The position numbers and the translations under genes are program-made. A DNA stretch of 64,000 nucleotides, taken from contig CAVTNU010000016.1 in NCBI GenBank assembly GCA_963736175.1, positions 1 to 64,000 on the forward strand, in the 5' to 3' direction. Position 1 is the first letter of the stretch, and the number at the start of each line of letters is the position of its first letter. The notes below the pieces were generated by a model that searched no databases, was not told the DNA's origin, and saw only the letters and a program-made list of their open reading frames with translations. This stretch comes from Rhodoblastus sp963736175 (GTDB lineage: Bacteria; Pseudomonadota; Alphaproteobacteria; Rhizobiales; Beijerinckiaceae). Shown here one piece after another: positions 9,358 to 19,266 of this stretch.

Positions 9358-9831
9358 GTGACGCACCGCCTGGACGCTATTGATTTGGCCATTTTGGCGC
9401 ATTTGCAGGCCGACGGCCGCATGACCAACGTCGAATTGGCGCGCCGCGTCGGCATTTCCGCGCCGCCTTGCCTGCGTCGTCTACGCGCGCTGGAAGAGGC
9501 GGGAATCATCAAGGGCTATCGCGCGCTCATCGATCCGGCGACGCTCGGGTTTTCGGTGTCCTGTTTCGCCTTCGTGCAATTGGCGGCGCAATCGGGCGAG
9601 GCGTTGGCGGCTTTCGAGGCGCTGGCGAATGGATGGAGCGAGGTTCGCGGGTGCTGGACGATGTCCGGCGATGTCGATTTCATTTTGAAATGCGTCGCCA
9701 GCGATCTCGCGGCGTTTCAAAAATTCGTCGCCCGGCTGACGGCGAGCCCCAATGTGCGCAATGTGCGCACCGCGCTGACGCTGAAAACCGTCAAGGACGA
9801 ACCCGCGGCGCCCTTGGACGCGCCGCGCTGA
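9358..9831 (+). CDS. Lrp/AsnC-family transcriptional regulator
   Basis: A 157-residue regulator with an N-terminal AsnC helix-turn-helix (DGRMTNVELARRVGIS, residues about 21-36, then PPCLRRLRALEEAGII) and a C-terminal RAM ligand-binding domain. The start is GTG. It is transcribed divergently from trxB and converges on greA, so its position does not reveal a target. Local regulators of this class usually respond to an amino acid. Confidence 0.92.
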   Translation: MTHRLDAIDLAILAHLQADGRMTNVELARRVGISAPPCLRRLRALEEAGIIKGYRALIDPATLGFSVSCFAFVQLAAQSGEALAAFEALANGWSEVRGCWTMSGDVDFILKCVASDLAAFQKFVARLTASPNVRNVRTALTLKTVKDEPAAPLDAPR

Positions 9832-9870
9832 TTAGGGCGTGTTGTTTGTCGGAGGCGCGAGCGCGTCCCC

Positions 9871-10344
9871 TTACACGAAGACGATTTTGAGAATCTCGTA
9901 GCTCTTGCCGCCGCCGGGCGTATTGACCTCGACGGTGTCGCCCGCCTTCTTGCCGATCAGCGCCCGGGAAATAGGCGAGGAAATCGAAACCTTGCCGCTT
10001 TTCACGTCGGCTTCCGCGTCGCCGACGATCTGGTAACGTTTTTCCTGCTCGGTGTCCTCGTCGATCAAGGTCACGGTGGCGCCGAATTTCACCGTATTGC
10101 CGGAAAGTTTGGACACGTCGATCACGTCGGCGCGGGAAATCTTGTCCTCCAGCTCGACGATGCGCCCCTCGTTCAAGGACTGGGCTTCCTTGGCGGCGTG
10201 ATATTCGGCGTTCTCCGACAGATCGCCATGCGAACGCGCCTCGGAAATCGCCGCGATAATGCGCGGGCGCTCTTCCTGCTGGCGGCGCTTCAACTCCGCT
10301 TCGAGGGCCGCATATCCGGCGACCGTCATCGGCAACTTGTCCAT
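9871..10344 (-). CDS. greA: Transcription elongation factor GreA
   Basis: It rescues backtracked RNA polymerase by stimulating transcript cleavage. The N-terminal coiled coil carries the acidic tip (SEARSHGDLSENAEYHAAK), followed by the C-terminal FKBP-like domain (SPISRALIGKKAGDTVEV). The length of 157 residues is standard. It sits downstream of carB on the same strand, separated by a hairpin; carB followed by greA is a conserved order in Alphaproteobacteria. Confidence 0.97.
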   Translation of the reverse strand: MDKLPMTVAGYAALEAELKRRQQEERPRIIAAISEARSHGDLSENAEYHAAKEAQSLNEGRIVELEDKISRADVIDVSKLSGNTVKFGATVTLIDEDTEQEKRYQIVGDAEADVKSGKVSISSPISRALIGKKAGDTVEVNTPGGGKSYEILKIVFV

Positions 10345-10399
10345 TTAGCGGCTCTTTCAATTCATTCGAGGGCGTTCCGCCCCATTCGATAAACAAGCA

Positions 10400-10420
10400 A
10401 CGCGCCCTTGAAGGGCGCGT
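10400..10420 (-). terminator. Hairpin between carB and greA
   Basis: A perfect inverted repeat (ACGCGCCC and GGGCGCGT, loop of five) lies 88 bases past the carB stop. On the minus strand only a broken T-rich stretch follows (TTGCTTGTTTATC). It may end or weaken read-through from carB into greA. Confidence 0.5.
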
Positions 10421-10508
10421 CGCAGAAAAATTTCCGGTTTCGACTTTCCAGAATAGACATGATGGAACAGCAGCGGCGGAAAATCAACATTTCCGCTACT
10501 ATTTTGTT

Positions 10509-13500
10509 TTAATTGAAATAATCCTGAAGCGCCCGAACTTCGAGATCGCCGGACAGGTAGGCCTTCACCCCCTGGGCCGCGGCGATGGCGCCGCTCAAGG
10601 TGGTGTAGTAGGGCGCCTTATGCAGCAGCGCCGCGCGCCGCAGCGAACGCGAATCGGCCAGAGCCTGCGCGCCCTCCGTGGTGTTGAACACCAATTGCAC
10701 GCGGCCGTTCTTGATGGCGTCGACGACATGCGGGCGCCCTTCGGACACCTTGTTGATCTTTTGGGCGGCGATGCCGTGATCATTGAGGAAGCGCGCCGTG
10801 CCGCCGGTGGCCAGCACCTTGAAGCCCAGCCCGACCAAAAGCCGGACGGAGTCGAGGATGCGCAGCTTGTCCTGGTCGCGCACCGACACGAACAGCGAAC
10901 CGGAGGTCGGAACCTTGGCGCCGGCGCCAAGCTGACTTTTGGCGAAAGCCACCTCAAACGAGCGGTCCAATCCGATCACCTCGCCGGTCGAGCGCATTTC
11001 CGGCCCCAGCACCGTATCGACGCCGGGGAAGCGGGCGAAGGGGAAAACGGCTTCCTTGACGCCGACATGTTCGCCCGCCCAGGGCTTGAGGCCAAAGCTC
11101 GCCAGGCTCTCGCCCGCCATCACGCGAGAGGCGATCTTGGCCAGAGGCGAGCCGATCACCTTGGCGACGAAAGGCACCGTGCGCGATGCGCGCGGATTGA
11201 CTTCGAGTACATATATCACGCCGTCTTTCAGTGCATATTGCACGTTCATCAGACCGCCGACGTTGAGCGCCAGCGCCATTCGGCGCGTCTGTTCCTCCAG
11301 TTGCTCGACAATCGCCGGCGACAACGAACGCGCGGGCAGAGAACAGGCCGAAATCGCCCGAATGGATGCCGGCCTCTTCGATGTGCTCCATCACGCCAGC
11401 GACGAACACGTCCGCGCCATCGCACAGGCAATCGACGTCGACCTCGATGGCGTCGGCGAGATAGCGGTCGAACAGCAGCGGATTCTTGCCCAGCACCGTA
11501 TTGATCTGGCCGGTCTTGTCGTTGGGATAGCGGGCCTTGACGTCGGACGGCACGAGCCCGGGCAACACGCCAAGCAGATAATCGTCGAGGGCGGGCGCGT
11601 CGTGGATGATCGCCATCGCCCGTCCGCCGAGAACATAGCTTGGACGCACCACCAGAGGCAGCCCGAGCTCCTGGGCGACCATGCGCGACTGTTCGACTGA
11701 ATAGGCGATGCCGTTTTTCGGCTGTTTCAGGCCGAGCTTGTCCAACAGGCGCTTGAAACGGTCGCGGTCTTCGGCGAGATCGATCGAATCGACCGAGGTG
11801 CCGAGAATCGGAATATTGGCCTCTTCCAGCGCTTTCGCCAGTTTCAGCGGCGTCTGCCCGCCAAATTGCACGATCACGCCCTTGAGCGTCCCGGCCCGCT
11901 GCTCCTTGACCAGGATTTCAAGCACGTCCTCACGCGTCAAAGGCTCAAAATACAGGCGATCCGACGTGTCGTAATCGGTCGACACGGTTTCCGGATTGCA
12001 ATTGATCATGATGGTTTCGTAGCCCGCCTCGCTCAAGGCGAAACAGGCGTGACAGCAGCAATAGTCGAATTCGATGCCCTGGCCGATTCGGTTCGGCCCG
12101 CCGCCGAGGATGACGATTTTTTCATTCTTCGTAGGCCGCGCCTCGCAGGCCGGAACGCCGACGAACGGCCGCTCGTAGGTCGAATACATATAGGCGGTCG
12201 GCGAAGAAAACTCGGCCGCGCAGGTATCGATGCGCTTGTAGACCGGCCGCACGTCGAGCCGGGCGCGCAGATTGGCGACGTCGGCCTCCGACTGACCGAC
12301 AAGCGAAGCCAGCCGAACGTCGGAAAAGCCGGCCGCCTTCAGCCGACGAAGATTTTCCGCGTCGTGGGGCAGGCCGAAAGACTTGACCTTGTTTTCCAGC
12401 GCGATGATCTCGCCGATGCGCTCCAGGAACCACATATCGATTTTGCAGGCGTCGTGGATTTCGGCGGGCGTCAAGCCAAGGCGCATGGCCTGGCCGACCA
12501 TCAGCAGGCGATCGGGCGTTGGCGTGCCAAGCGCGGCGCGCAGCACATTCTTGTCATCGCCTTTGCCAAGCCCCTCGATCTCGATCTCGTCGAGGCCAGA
12601 CAGCCCTGTCTCCAACGACCGCAGCGCCTTTTGTAGACTTTCGGCGAAGGTGCGGCCGATCGCCATCGCCTCGCCAACCGACTTCATCGCGGTGGTCAAA
12701 ATGGGCTCGGCGCCCGGAAATTTCTCGAAGGCGAAACGCGGGACTTTGGTGACGATATAATCGATCGTTGGCTCGAAAGAGGCCGGCGTCGCGCCGCCGG
12801 TGATGTCGTTGGCGATTTCGTCCAGCGTGTAGCCGACCGCCAGTTTGGCCGCGACTTTGGCGATGGGAAAACCGGTCGCCTTTGACGCCAGCGCCGAGGA
12901 GCGCGACACACGCGGGTTCATCTCGATGACGATCATCCGGCCGCTCGCCGGATCGATGGCGAACTGCACGTTGGAGCCGCCGGTCTCCACGCCGATCTCG
13001 CGCAACACCGCCAGCGAGGCGTCGCGCATGATCTGATATTCCTTGTCGGTCAGCGTCAGCGCCGGAGCGACGGTGATGGAATCGCCGGTATGCACGCCCA
13101 TCGGATCGATATTTTCGATCGAACAGACGATGATGCAGTTGTCCGCTTTGTCGCGGACCACTTCCATCTCATATTCCTTCCAGCCGAGGACGCTTTCCTC
13201 GATCAACACTTCATTGGTCGGCGAGGCGTCAATGCCACGTTCGACGATGTCGATGAATTCGGCTTTATTGTAAGCGATGCCGCCGCCCGTTCCGCCAAGC
13301 GTGAACGAGGGCCGAATGATCGCCGGCAGGCCGATGTCGTCGAGCGCCGTCAAGGCCTGACTGAGCGTCTTGATATGATGCGAGCGCGGCGTGTCGAGGC
13401 CGATCTTGGTCATCGCCTCGCGGAACAATTCGCGGTCTTCGGCCTTGTCGATGGCTTCGGCCGAGGCGCCGATCATTTCGACGCCGAATTTTTCCAAAGT

Positions 13501-13833
13501 TCCCATTTTCTTGAGCGACAGGGCGCAATTGAGCGCGGTCTGACCGCCCATCGTCGGCAACAGGGCGAAACCGCCGGAAACGGCGTAGCGTTCCTTCTCG
13601 ATGATCTTGGCGACGATCTCCGGGGTAATCGGTTCGACATAGGTGCGGTCGGCCAAATCCGGATCGGTCATGATAGTGGCCGGATTGGAGTTTACCAGAA
13701 CGATGCGGTAGCCCTCGGCGCGCAGGGCTTTACAGGCTTGGGTGCCGGAATAGTCGAATTCGCAGGCCTGGCCGATGACGATCGGGCCGGCGCCGATGAT
13801 CATGATGGTCTTGATGTCCGTCCGCTTCGGCAT
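10509..13833 (-). CDS. carB: Carbamoyl-phosphate synthase large subunit, frameshifted as given
   Basis: It makes carbamoyl phosphate from bicarbonate, ammonia and ATP for pyrimidine and arginine synthesis. Two ATP-grasp halves are recognisable. The N-terminal carboxyphosphate half begins MPKRTDIKTIMIIGAGPIVIGQ; the second half, with its allosteric MGS-like domain (GLGFKVLATGGTARFLNDHGI), ends the protein. The frame breaks near 11351-11353 within the second half: after HIEEAGIHSGD the reading frame shifts, and it resumes as LSPAIVEQLEEQ in another frame. Dropping one base of the AAA at 11351-11353 restores the family sequence and gives 1107 residues, the expected length. Everything else is well conserved, so a sequencing or assembly error is the most likely cause; a true mutation would block both pathways. 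Confidence 0.93.
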
Positions 13834-14333
13834 TTCGATCCGCTCGTTGTTGCGTCTCCCCGTTCGCGCCGCGGCGCGGGCGAGGATTTACGCGCATAAA
13901 AAAAGGCCGCACTTTCGGCCGAAAAGCCGGAGCGCGCCCTCCGCTGACCGTCTGTGACGGGCTAGAACCTCCAGGGCGTGGTGACGCCCGGCCCGAATTG
14001 TGTGGTTCGTGTTAAACGAGTTTTTCGGCGCTGTGAACCCCCGAATGGCTTGGCGGCGGCAAAGCGTCGGGTTCCCCGCCGACCGCTAGACAGCCTCGTT
14101 CACGAAGAACGGTGGGTATTGCCAGCCTTTGACACAATAAATTCGAATAGAATTAAAAAAATATTCACCCCGCTGCAACTCAGCCGCCGGCGCATCGAAT
14201 TTCGGCTTAACTTATGCGAAAAATTTGCTATTCTTACTTAAGCAACGAGCGAATATTCCGTCCTGAGCGCATTTCTGGTCTTTGAATTACGGCATCGCGC
14301 CGAAATACGAACGAACACGAAGCGGTGGAGCCG
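13834..14333. other. Intergenic region between carB and a small membrane protein gene
   Basis: About 500 bases. Besides the terminator-like hairpin near carB it contains a weak inverted repeat near 13970-13990 and an AT-rich stretch at 14130-14240 that probably holds promoters. Open frames here have no recognisable features. Confidence 0.4.
13898..13920 (-). terminator. Intrinsic terminator in the carB leader
   Basis: On the minus strand GGCCG, a six-base loop and CGGCC are followed at once by seven T. It lies 64 bases upstream of the carB start, and no gene on that strand precedes it nearby. It could be a transcription attenuator for carB or the end of an unseen small transcript. Confidence 0.6.
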
Positions 14334-14543
14334 ATGTCATTTCGCAATATTGCAACCGTTCTGTCGGCCGTTCTCCTGTCGGTCTTTGTTTACGGCCTTT
14401 ATGCCCGCAACGAAGGCCTGCTGGTGTTCGCACGACGGGCGCCGGACTATTCGTCGCGCATTTGCACTTACGCCGGGCCTTTTTATCTCTACGAAATGCG
14501 CGTCGAAAAGCACGAGATCTGCTACCTGCGCACACAAGGCTGA
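14334..14543 (+). CDS. Small single-pass membrane protein of unknown function
   Basis: A 69-residue product with one N-terminal hydrophobic segment (IATVLSAVLLSVFVYGLYA) and a short exported tail with two cysteines (SRICTYAGPFYLYEMRVEKHE is split by its Tyr-rich core). It may be a membrane-anchored or cleaved periplasmic peptide. A GTG nine bases upstream is an alternative start; the ATG is preceded by GGAG at short spacing. It lies just before a cytochrome c gene on the same strand. I do not recognise the family; coding is supported by the signal-like start and codon choice only. Confidence 0.5.
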   Translation: MSFRNIATVLSAVLLSVFVYGLYARNEGLLVFARRAPDYSSRICTYAGPFYLYEMRVEKHEICYLRTQG

Positions 14544-14620
14544 CGTTGAGTCTTGTTTCTTCGCCGGTTTTCCCGCACCATCGTGCCCCCTGACGTCCGC
14601 TTTCGGTTCTCGCCGCGCTC

Positions 14621-14956
14621 ATGATTCGTCATTTTGTCGTCTTTCGGTCGCCGGTCCTGGCATTCGCGACCCTGCTGTTGTCGAATCCTTTGGCGGCGCA
14701 GCCGCGTGAACGGGACGCCGGTCCTGTTCACGATCTGATTTCCGGCTGCGCGCCCTGCCATGGGATCGACGGCGTTTCCAAGGATGGCGAAGTGCCCAAT
14801 CTGGCCGGCCAGAACGAGCCCTATCTTGTCAATCAGCTGCATGCGTTTCATACCGGCCGGCGCGAGCACAAGGAAATGCGCTATATGAGCCGCAAGATGA
14901 CCGAGGACGAGATCGAAGCGCTCGCCGCCTATTATTCCAGCCTGCCGCCGCGTTGA
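14621..14956 (+). CDS. Periplasmic class I cytochrome c (c553-like)
   Basis: A 111-residue exported monoheme cytochrome. A signal peptide (LAFATLLLSNPLAAQ) is followed by the heme attachment site CAPCH at residues 43-47. A likely Met axial ligand lies in the MRYMSRKM region, and the protein ends in a helix (EIEALAAYYSSLP) typical of the c553/c4 family. It probably carries electrons in the periplasm to an oxidase or from a dehydrogenase; no partner gene is adjacent. Confidence 0.9.
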   Translation: MIRHFVVFRSPVLAFATLLLSNPLAAQPRERDAGPVHDLISGCAPCHGIDGVSKDGEVPNLAGQNEPYLVNQLHAFHTGRREHKEMRYMSRKMTEDEIEALAAYYSSLPPR

Positions 14957-15001
14957 TCATCGCGCGTCCCCTCGCGTCAGCCAAAGTCGAGCCCTTCAAT
15001 C

Positions 15002-15388
15002 ATGTCGCTGCCGCGTCAATTTTCCGCTTTCGTTCTGGTCGGCATCGTCGCTTCCGCGGCGCATTATTCGGCGCTGATCGGTCTGGTCGAACTAGCGGGA
15101 TGGCGCGCCGTTCCGGCGACGCTGGTCGGATACGTCATGGGCGGTTTGGTCTCCTACATTCTCAACCGCCGGCATACGTTCGGCAGTGATCGCCCGCATG
15201 AGGAGGCCGGCTGGCGATTCGCCCTCGTGGCGGGCGTAGGCTTTTGCCTGACCTGGGTATTCATGAAAGCCTTCGTCGACTATTGGGGCGGACCCTACCT
15301 GCCGGCGCAAATTGTCACCACCGGCATCGTGATGTTCTGGAGTTTCGCCGCCAATCGCCTGTGGACGTTCAGCGCGCCGACCGATTGA
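15002..15388 (+). CDS. GtrA-family membrane protein
   Basis: A 128-residue protein with four membrane segments and the GtrA signature around residues 38-60 (VGYVMGGLVSYILNRRHTF) and at the end (FAANRLWTFS). GtrA-like proteins are thought to flip polyprenyl-linked sugars for surface polysaccharide modification. No glycosyltransferase gene lies next to it, so the glycan is unknown. Confidence 0.9.
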   Translation: MSLPRQFSAFVLVGIVASAAHYSALIGLVELAGWRAVPATLVGYVMGGLVSYILNRRHTFGSDRPHEEAGWRFALVAGVGFCLTWVFMKAFVDYWGGPYLPAQIVTTGIVMFWSFAANRLWTFSAPTD

Positions 15389-15449
15389 TTTTGTCGAACG
15401 TGTCCTCCGCGCCGCTTTTGGCGGCGGCGACAAATCCCGCGGATAAGGT

Positions 15450-16154
15450 TCAATTCAGCAAAGCGACGATCCGCGCCAAGGTCACTGGCGCGTCCGCGGG
15501 CGAATCGAGATCGGCGGCGATCAGCGTCGCGCCGCAAAAGTCTTCCTGCGCCGTATAGAGGCCGGGCGTGACGATGGTCGCCAGACCCGCCGCGCGCGCG
15601 GCGGCCAGACCATTCTTCGAATCTTCCAGCGCGACGCAATCTTGCTCCGACAGGCCAAGCTTTTCGAGCGCCAGCCAATAGGCTTCCGGATCGGGCTTTT
15701 TCTTCGCCACGTCCTCGCCGCAAACAAGGATTTCGAACGGCGGATCGTCGCCGAAAGCCGCGCTCAGCAAGGCCTCGATATTGGCGCGGCTGGTGGTGGT
15801 GGCGATGGCCAGCCGCACGCCCTTATCGCGCGCCTCGCCGATCAAACGCCGCACGCCAGGGCGCAACGCGCCGCCGCCGCGTCGCACATATTCAGCGTAA
15901 AGCTCATTCTTGGCGCGATGCAATTCGCCGATCCGCGCCTGCGTATCAGCAAGACGCGCCGGATCGTGATGGGCGGCGAAATGCAACAGCCGCTCCTTGC
16001 CGCCGGTCACTTTGAGCAGGTCGGCGTAAACGGCCCGATCCCAAACCCAGGGCAATGCGAAACGTTGGAAAACGTCATTGAAAGCGGCGCGGTGAAATTC
16101 CTCGGTTTCAGCGAGCGTGCCGTCGACATCGAATATGAGCGCCTGCAAAGCCAT
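15450..16154 (-). CDS. HAD hydrolase, CbbY/phosphoglucomutase-like
   Basis: A 234-residue sugar-phosphate phosphatase of HAD subfamily IA. The nucleophile and acid Asp are in FDVDGTLAE (D9, D11), motif II is IATTTSR, the Lys is in KKKPDPEAY, and motif IV is ALEDSKNG. The start LIFDVDGTLAETEEFHR and the cap sequence resemble CbbY, which removes xylulose-1,5-bisphosphate, an inhibitor of RuBisCO. No Calvin-cycle gene is in the window, so the substrate remains open. Confidence 0.88.
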   Translation of the reverse strand: MALQALIFDVDGTLAETEEFHRAAFNDVFQRFALPWVWDRAVYADLLKVTGGKERLLHFAAHHDPARLADTQARIGELHRAKNELYAEYVRRGGGALRPGVRRLIGEARDKGVRLAIATTTSRANIEALLSAAFGDDPPFEILVCGEDVAKKKPDPEAYWLALEKLGLSEQDCVALEDSKNGLAAARAAGLATIVTPGLYTAQEDFCGATLIAADLDSPADAPVTLARIVALLN

Positions 16155-16303
16155 GACGCTGAAATTCTAGAGTGCGCCGTCGCGCCCGGTCAAGCGCTGT
16201 CGTCATGCGCGCCCGCCGCTTTTTTTCGCCAAAGGACAGCGAGCGAAAGTCTCGCGCCAGTTCAGCATGATTAAATCGCGCCATCGACGACCGGACTTGA
16301 ATC

Positions 16304-17638
16304 ATGCCCAGCGAAACAGCAACGATATCCGCCATCGAATCCTGGCGCACGACGTTAAGACTCAGGACCTCGGTCGACGCCAGCATCGCGCAGCGCCTCG
16401 AACCTTATCTTGAGCCGACGCTGCGCAAGTTTTACGAGAAGCTGCAGAACGACCCCCGTTATAGAGACGCTCTCGCCCGCGGCCCCGGCGTCGAGGCGCT
16501 AAAAAAGGCCCAGGCGGAGCATTGGCGCGTCCTTTTCGACGACGGCAACGCGGACGACGCCGGGAAACGCGCACGGCGCGTCGGCGCAGCCCATGCGCGC
16601 GCCGGCCTCGCTCCCGCCGACTTCGTTCACAGCTACCACTTTTTTTATGACGCCTTCACCAAAGTCCTGATGGGGCCGCGCTGGCAGGACGCCAGAAATA
16701 TCACCCGGCTTGGCCGCGCGATATTCACGGACATGGAGATCGCTCTGGCCGCCTATGCCGAGGCCGCCGCCGCGGCGCCGCAGCGCGAGATAAATCTGCA
16801 ATCGCTCGTTCAAAACGTCGACCAGGAAGTGAAGAAGGCCAATAAGGAGGCCAAAACCAAGGCCGGCGAATTGACTTCGATCGTCGCCGAATTGGAGCGA
16901 TCGCTCGACGATTTGCGGAAAGGCGTCGATCTGGTCGAATCCGATTCGGTCGCCAGCCGTGGCGGTATTCAGTCGGTCGCCGCCGCGATCGAGGAAATGC
17001 GCGCGAGCAGCCGGGAGGTCGGCGGGCAGGCCGACGAAACGTCGCGCATGGCCGCAACGGCCGTGCAAAAGGCCGAGCAGGCGGTGCTGCGCATGCAGCG
17101 GCTGACGCAATCGGCTTCGCGTGTGGCCGAAATTGTTAAACTTATCGCCGACGTCTCCAGCCAGACCAACCTGCTCGCGCTCAACGCCACCATCGAGGCG
17201 GCGCGCGCCGGCGACGCGGGCCGTGGATTTGCCGTCGTCGCCAGTGAGGTGAAGCAGCTCTCGCAGCGAACGGCGGCGGCGACGAAAGATATCGGCGAGC
17301 AAATCCGCGGCATAGAAGAAGCAACGGATTTAGCATCGGCGGCGATGATCGAGGTCAGCGAAATCATCGACGGCATGAGCAAAATGACCAGCGGCGTAGC
17401 GCAACACGCCGCCAGCCAAATCGAAGCGCTCGAGGAAATCGGCAAGAGCGCGCATTCGGCGATGGGCGGAGCGAACGATCTCGGCGCCAGCGCGCGGTTG
17501 TTCACCGACGGCCTCGCCGAAGTCGATAGCGCCGCAACCAAGGTTCGCGCCTACGGCGAAAATGTCGCGGGGGCGTTAAACAACCTCGCCGTCCGTCTCG
17601 CCGCGACGGTGAATGAAGCCGTCGCAAAATCGGGATAA
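16304..17638 (+). CDS. Globin-coupled chemoreceptor (HemAT-like)
   Basis: A soluble methyl-accepting chemotaxis protein of 444 residues with no membrane segment. Residues 10-160 form a sensor-globin (protoglobin) domain; the proximal heme ligand is predicted as His97 in the motif AAHARAGL. After a linker comes a signalling helical hairpin (about residues 270-340) with the conserved tip QTNLLALNATIEAARAG and GRGFAVVASEVKQL. It should bind heme and sense oxygen or another gas for aerotaxis through CheA/CheW. It lies next to a diguanylate cyclase and a second chemoreceptor. Confidence 0.88.
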   Translation: MPSETATISAIESWRTTLRLRTSVDASIAQRLEPYLEPTLRKFYEKLQNDPRYRDALARGPGVEALKKAQAEHWRVLFDDGNADDAGKRARRVGAAHARAGLAPADFVHSYHFFYDAFTKVLMGPRWQDARNITRLGRAIFTDMEIALAAYAEAAAAAPQREINLQSLVQNVDQEVKKANKEAKTKAGELTSIVAELERSLDDLRKGVDLVESDSVASRGGIQSVAAAIEEMRASSREVGGQADETSRMAATAVQKAEQAVLRMQRLTQSASRVAEIVKLIADVSSQTNLLALNATIEAARAGDAGRGFAVVASEVKQLSQRTAAATKDIGEQIRGIEEATDLASAAMIEVSEIIDGMSKMTSGVAQHAASQIEALEEIGKSAHSAMGGANDLGASARLFTDGLAEVDSAATKVRAYGENVAGALNNLAVRLAATVNEAVAKSG

Positions 17639-17933
17639 AGCGCCAGGGATGGCGGCGGGCCTCAAAATGGCTCCCGTAATTCTTATCAAAGAACCGTCTT
17701 TTGCGTGAGGCGACGGGCGACGTCGCGGCCATTGTTTGACGCAAGCTGACGCGGAGCCGCCGCGCTTGTTCGGGCGAAAGGACGTTACCCTACGGAAACA
17801 AGAAAATCTTAATCGCCGTTGTTTATCATGGATTTCGACATGAACAATCGTCGGCGCGCGCGTGAACGAAACGCGTAACGGCGTGGACACCGACATGCCC
17901 TGGACAACCTGAATTCAACGGATCAGGCTCGAT

Positions 17934-19037
17934 ATGAACGTTTTAACCGATCGAAAGCCGTTGATCGCGGCGGCCGCGTTCCTGTTCGGCGCCGGCGTTT
18001 TGTCGGCGATCTATCTATGGCTCCAAAGTCTGCAATTCGCTCAGCCTAACCCCTCGGCTCTCTGGTCATGGTCATTCGAGTCATGGACGAGCGATTCGTT
18101 AGGCGCAGGCGGCGGCGTCATCAGGACCGTGCATGAACCCATCGCATTGTTCAGAAACCTGGCGCTGATCGTGCTCGCGACGATTGGTTCGGCGATCGGC
18201 GCGCATTATGCGCTGGCGATATTCGGTCGCGGCGCGCGCCCCGGCAATGGAGCCGATTCCCGGCAAGTCGAAGCGACCCGGCGTCAGCTCGATAACGAAG
18301 CTTCGACCATTATGGAGCTGTTCCAATCGCAAATCGAAAAGAACCGCAGCTTTTCCGCCGCGCTTGATTCCGGTCATAAAAATCTGGCCGCGTCGAAAAG
18401 CCATGATCAGGTCCGCGCCGTCGTTCAATTCCTGATCGCCGAAAACAAGCAGATGTTGCGCAATAACGAGGACTATGAACAGAAACTGCAGGAATCTCGT
18501 TCGCAAATCGAATCGCTGCGCACGGCGCTGACCAAATCGCAGGAACTCACCGTCCGCGATTCGCTCACGAATGCGTTTTCACGGCGGTATTTCGACGAAA
18601 CCCTCGCCAACGCGGTCCGCGACGCCAAGAAAAGCGGAACCGCGCTCAGTCTGGTCATGGCGGATATCGACAATTTCAAACGCATCAACGACACGTACGG
18701 GCATCCGATCGGCGACGAAGTCTTGAAGAAATTTTCCGAGGTGATGATGGACTATGCCAATAACGGCGAAACGGTCGCGCGCTATGGCGGGGAAGAATTC
18801 GCCATAATCCTGCCGACCGCGCGTGTTCAAGAGGCCGCGTCTCTCGCCGAACAAATCCGGACGAAACTTGAATCCAAACATTGGGTGGTGAAAGGCTGCG
18901 CGCCTATCGGCGTGGTGACGGCCTCGTTCGGCGTCGCTGAACTCAATGCCGACGACGGCCCCAGCGATCTGATCGAACAGGCGGACGCCAAGCTTTACCG
19001 CTCCAAGAGCGCGGGACGAAATCGCGTTTCGAAGTAG
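17934..19037 (+). CDS. Membrane-bound diguanylate cyclase (GGDEF)
   Basis: A 367-residue protein with two membrane segments (about residues 9-30 and 66-88) that bracket a short periplasmic loop. A coiled coil (residues 105-205) and a GGDEF domain with an intact GGEEF active site at residues 285-289 follow. It should make cyclic di-GMP. The RxxD inhibitory site five residues ahead of GGEEF is absent (the sequence there is NNGETVAR), so product feedback inhibition is unlikely. The neighbouring chemoreceptor carries a PilZ domain, a known c-di-GMP receptor. Confidence 0.92.
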   Translation: MNVLTDRKPLIAAAAFLFGAGVLSAIYLWLQSLQFAQPNPSALWSWSFESWTSDSLGAGGGVIRTVHEPIALFRNLALIVLATIGSAIGAHYALAIFGRGARPGNGADSRQVEATRRQLDNEASTIMELFQSQIEKNRSFSAALDSGHKNLAASKSHDQVRAVVQFLIAENKQMLRNNEDYEQKLQESRSQIESLRTALTKSQELTVRDSLTNAFSRRYFDETLANAVRDAKKSGTALSLVMADIDNFKRINDTYGHPIGDEVLKKFSEVMMDYANNGETVARYGGEEFAIILPTARVQEAASLAEQIRTKLESKHWVVKGCAPIGVVTASFGVAELNADDGPSDLIEQADAKLYRSKSAGRNRVSK

Positions 19038-19190
19038 TTGGCCACGAGCCTATCGCGAAGCGCCCCGGTCTTATCCGTCCGCAAGAGGATTGGCTGGGCG
19101 AAGAAAGCGCCGCGCCAGCGAAACGGCGACGGCTCCGCCGACGCCAAAACGATCCTCACCGAGGCCAAATCACTTCGCCCCTCATCCTGA

Positions 19191-19216
19191 CCTTCTCCCC
19201 GTAAACGGGGAGAAGG
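19191..19216. repeat. Short interspersed palindrome
   Basis: A 12-bp perfect palindrome (CCTTCTCCCCGT and ACGGGGAGAAGG, two-base loop) with the preceding CCCCTCATCCTGA. This matches a short palindromic repeat scattered between genes in many Hyphomicrobiales genomes. It lies between convergent genes and probably also acts as a transcript end. Confidence 0.7.
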
Positions 19217-19266
19217 GACGATAACGATCGGCTTGGAGTGTTGGGGCCGGCGAAGAAAGCTTGACC

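Noticed and set aside
13978..14241. Plus-strand frame of 87 codons upstream of the small membrane protein
   Set aside because: No ribosome site, no motif and mixed composition; it spans an AT-rich promoter-like stretch.
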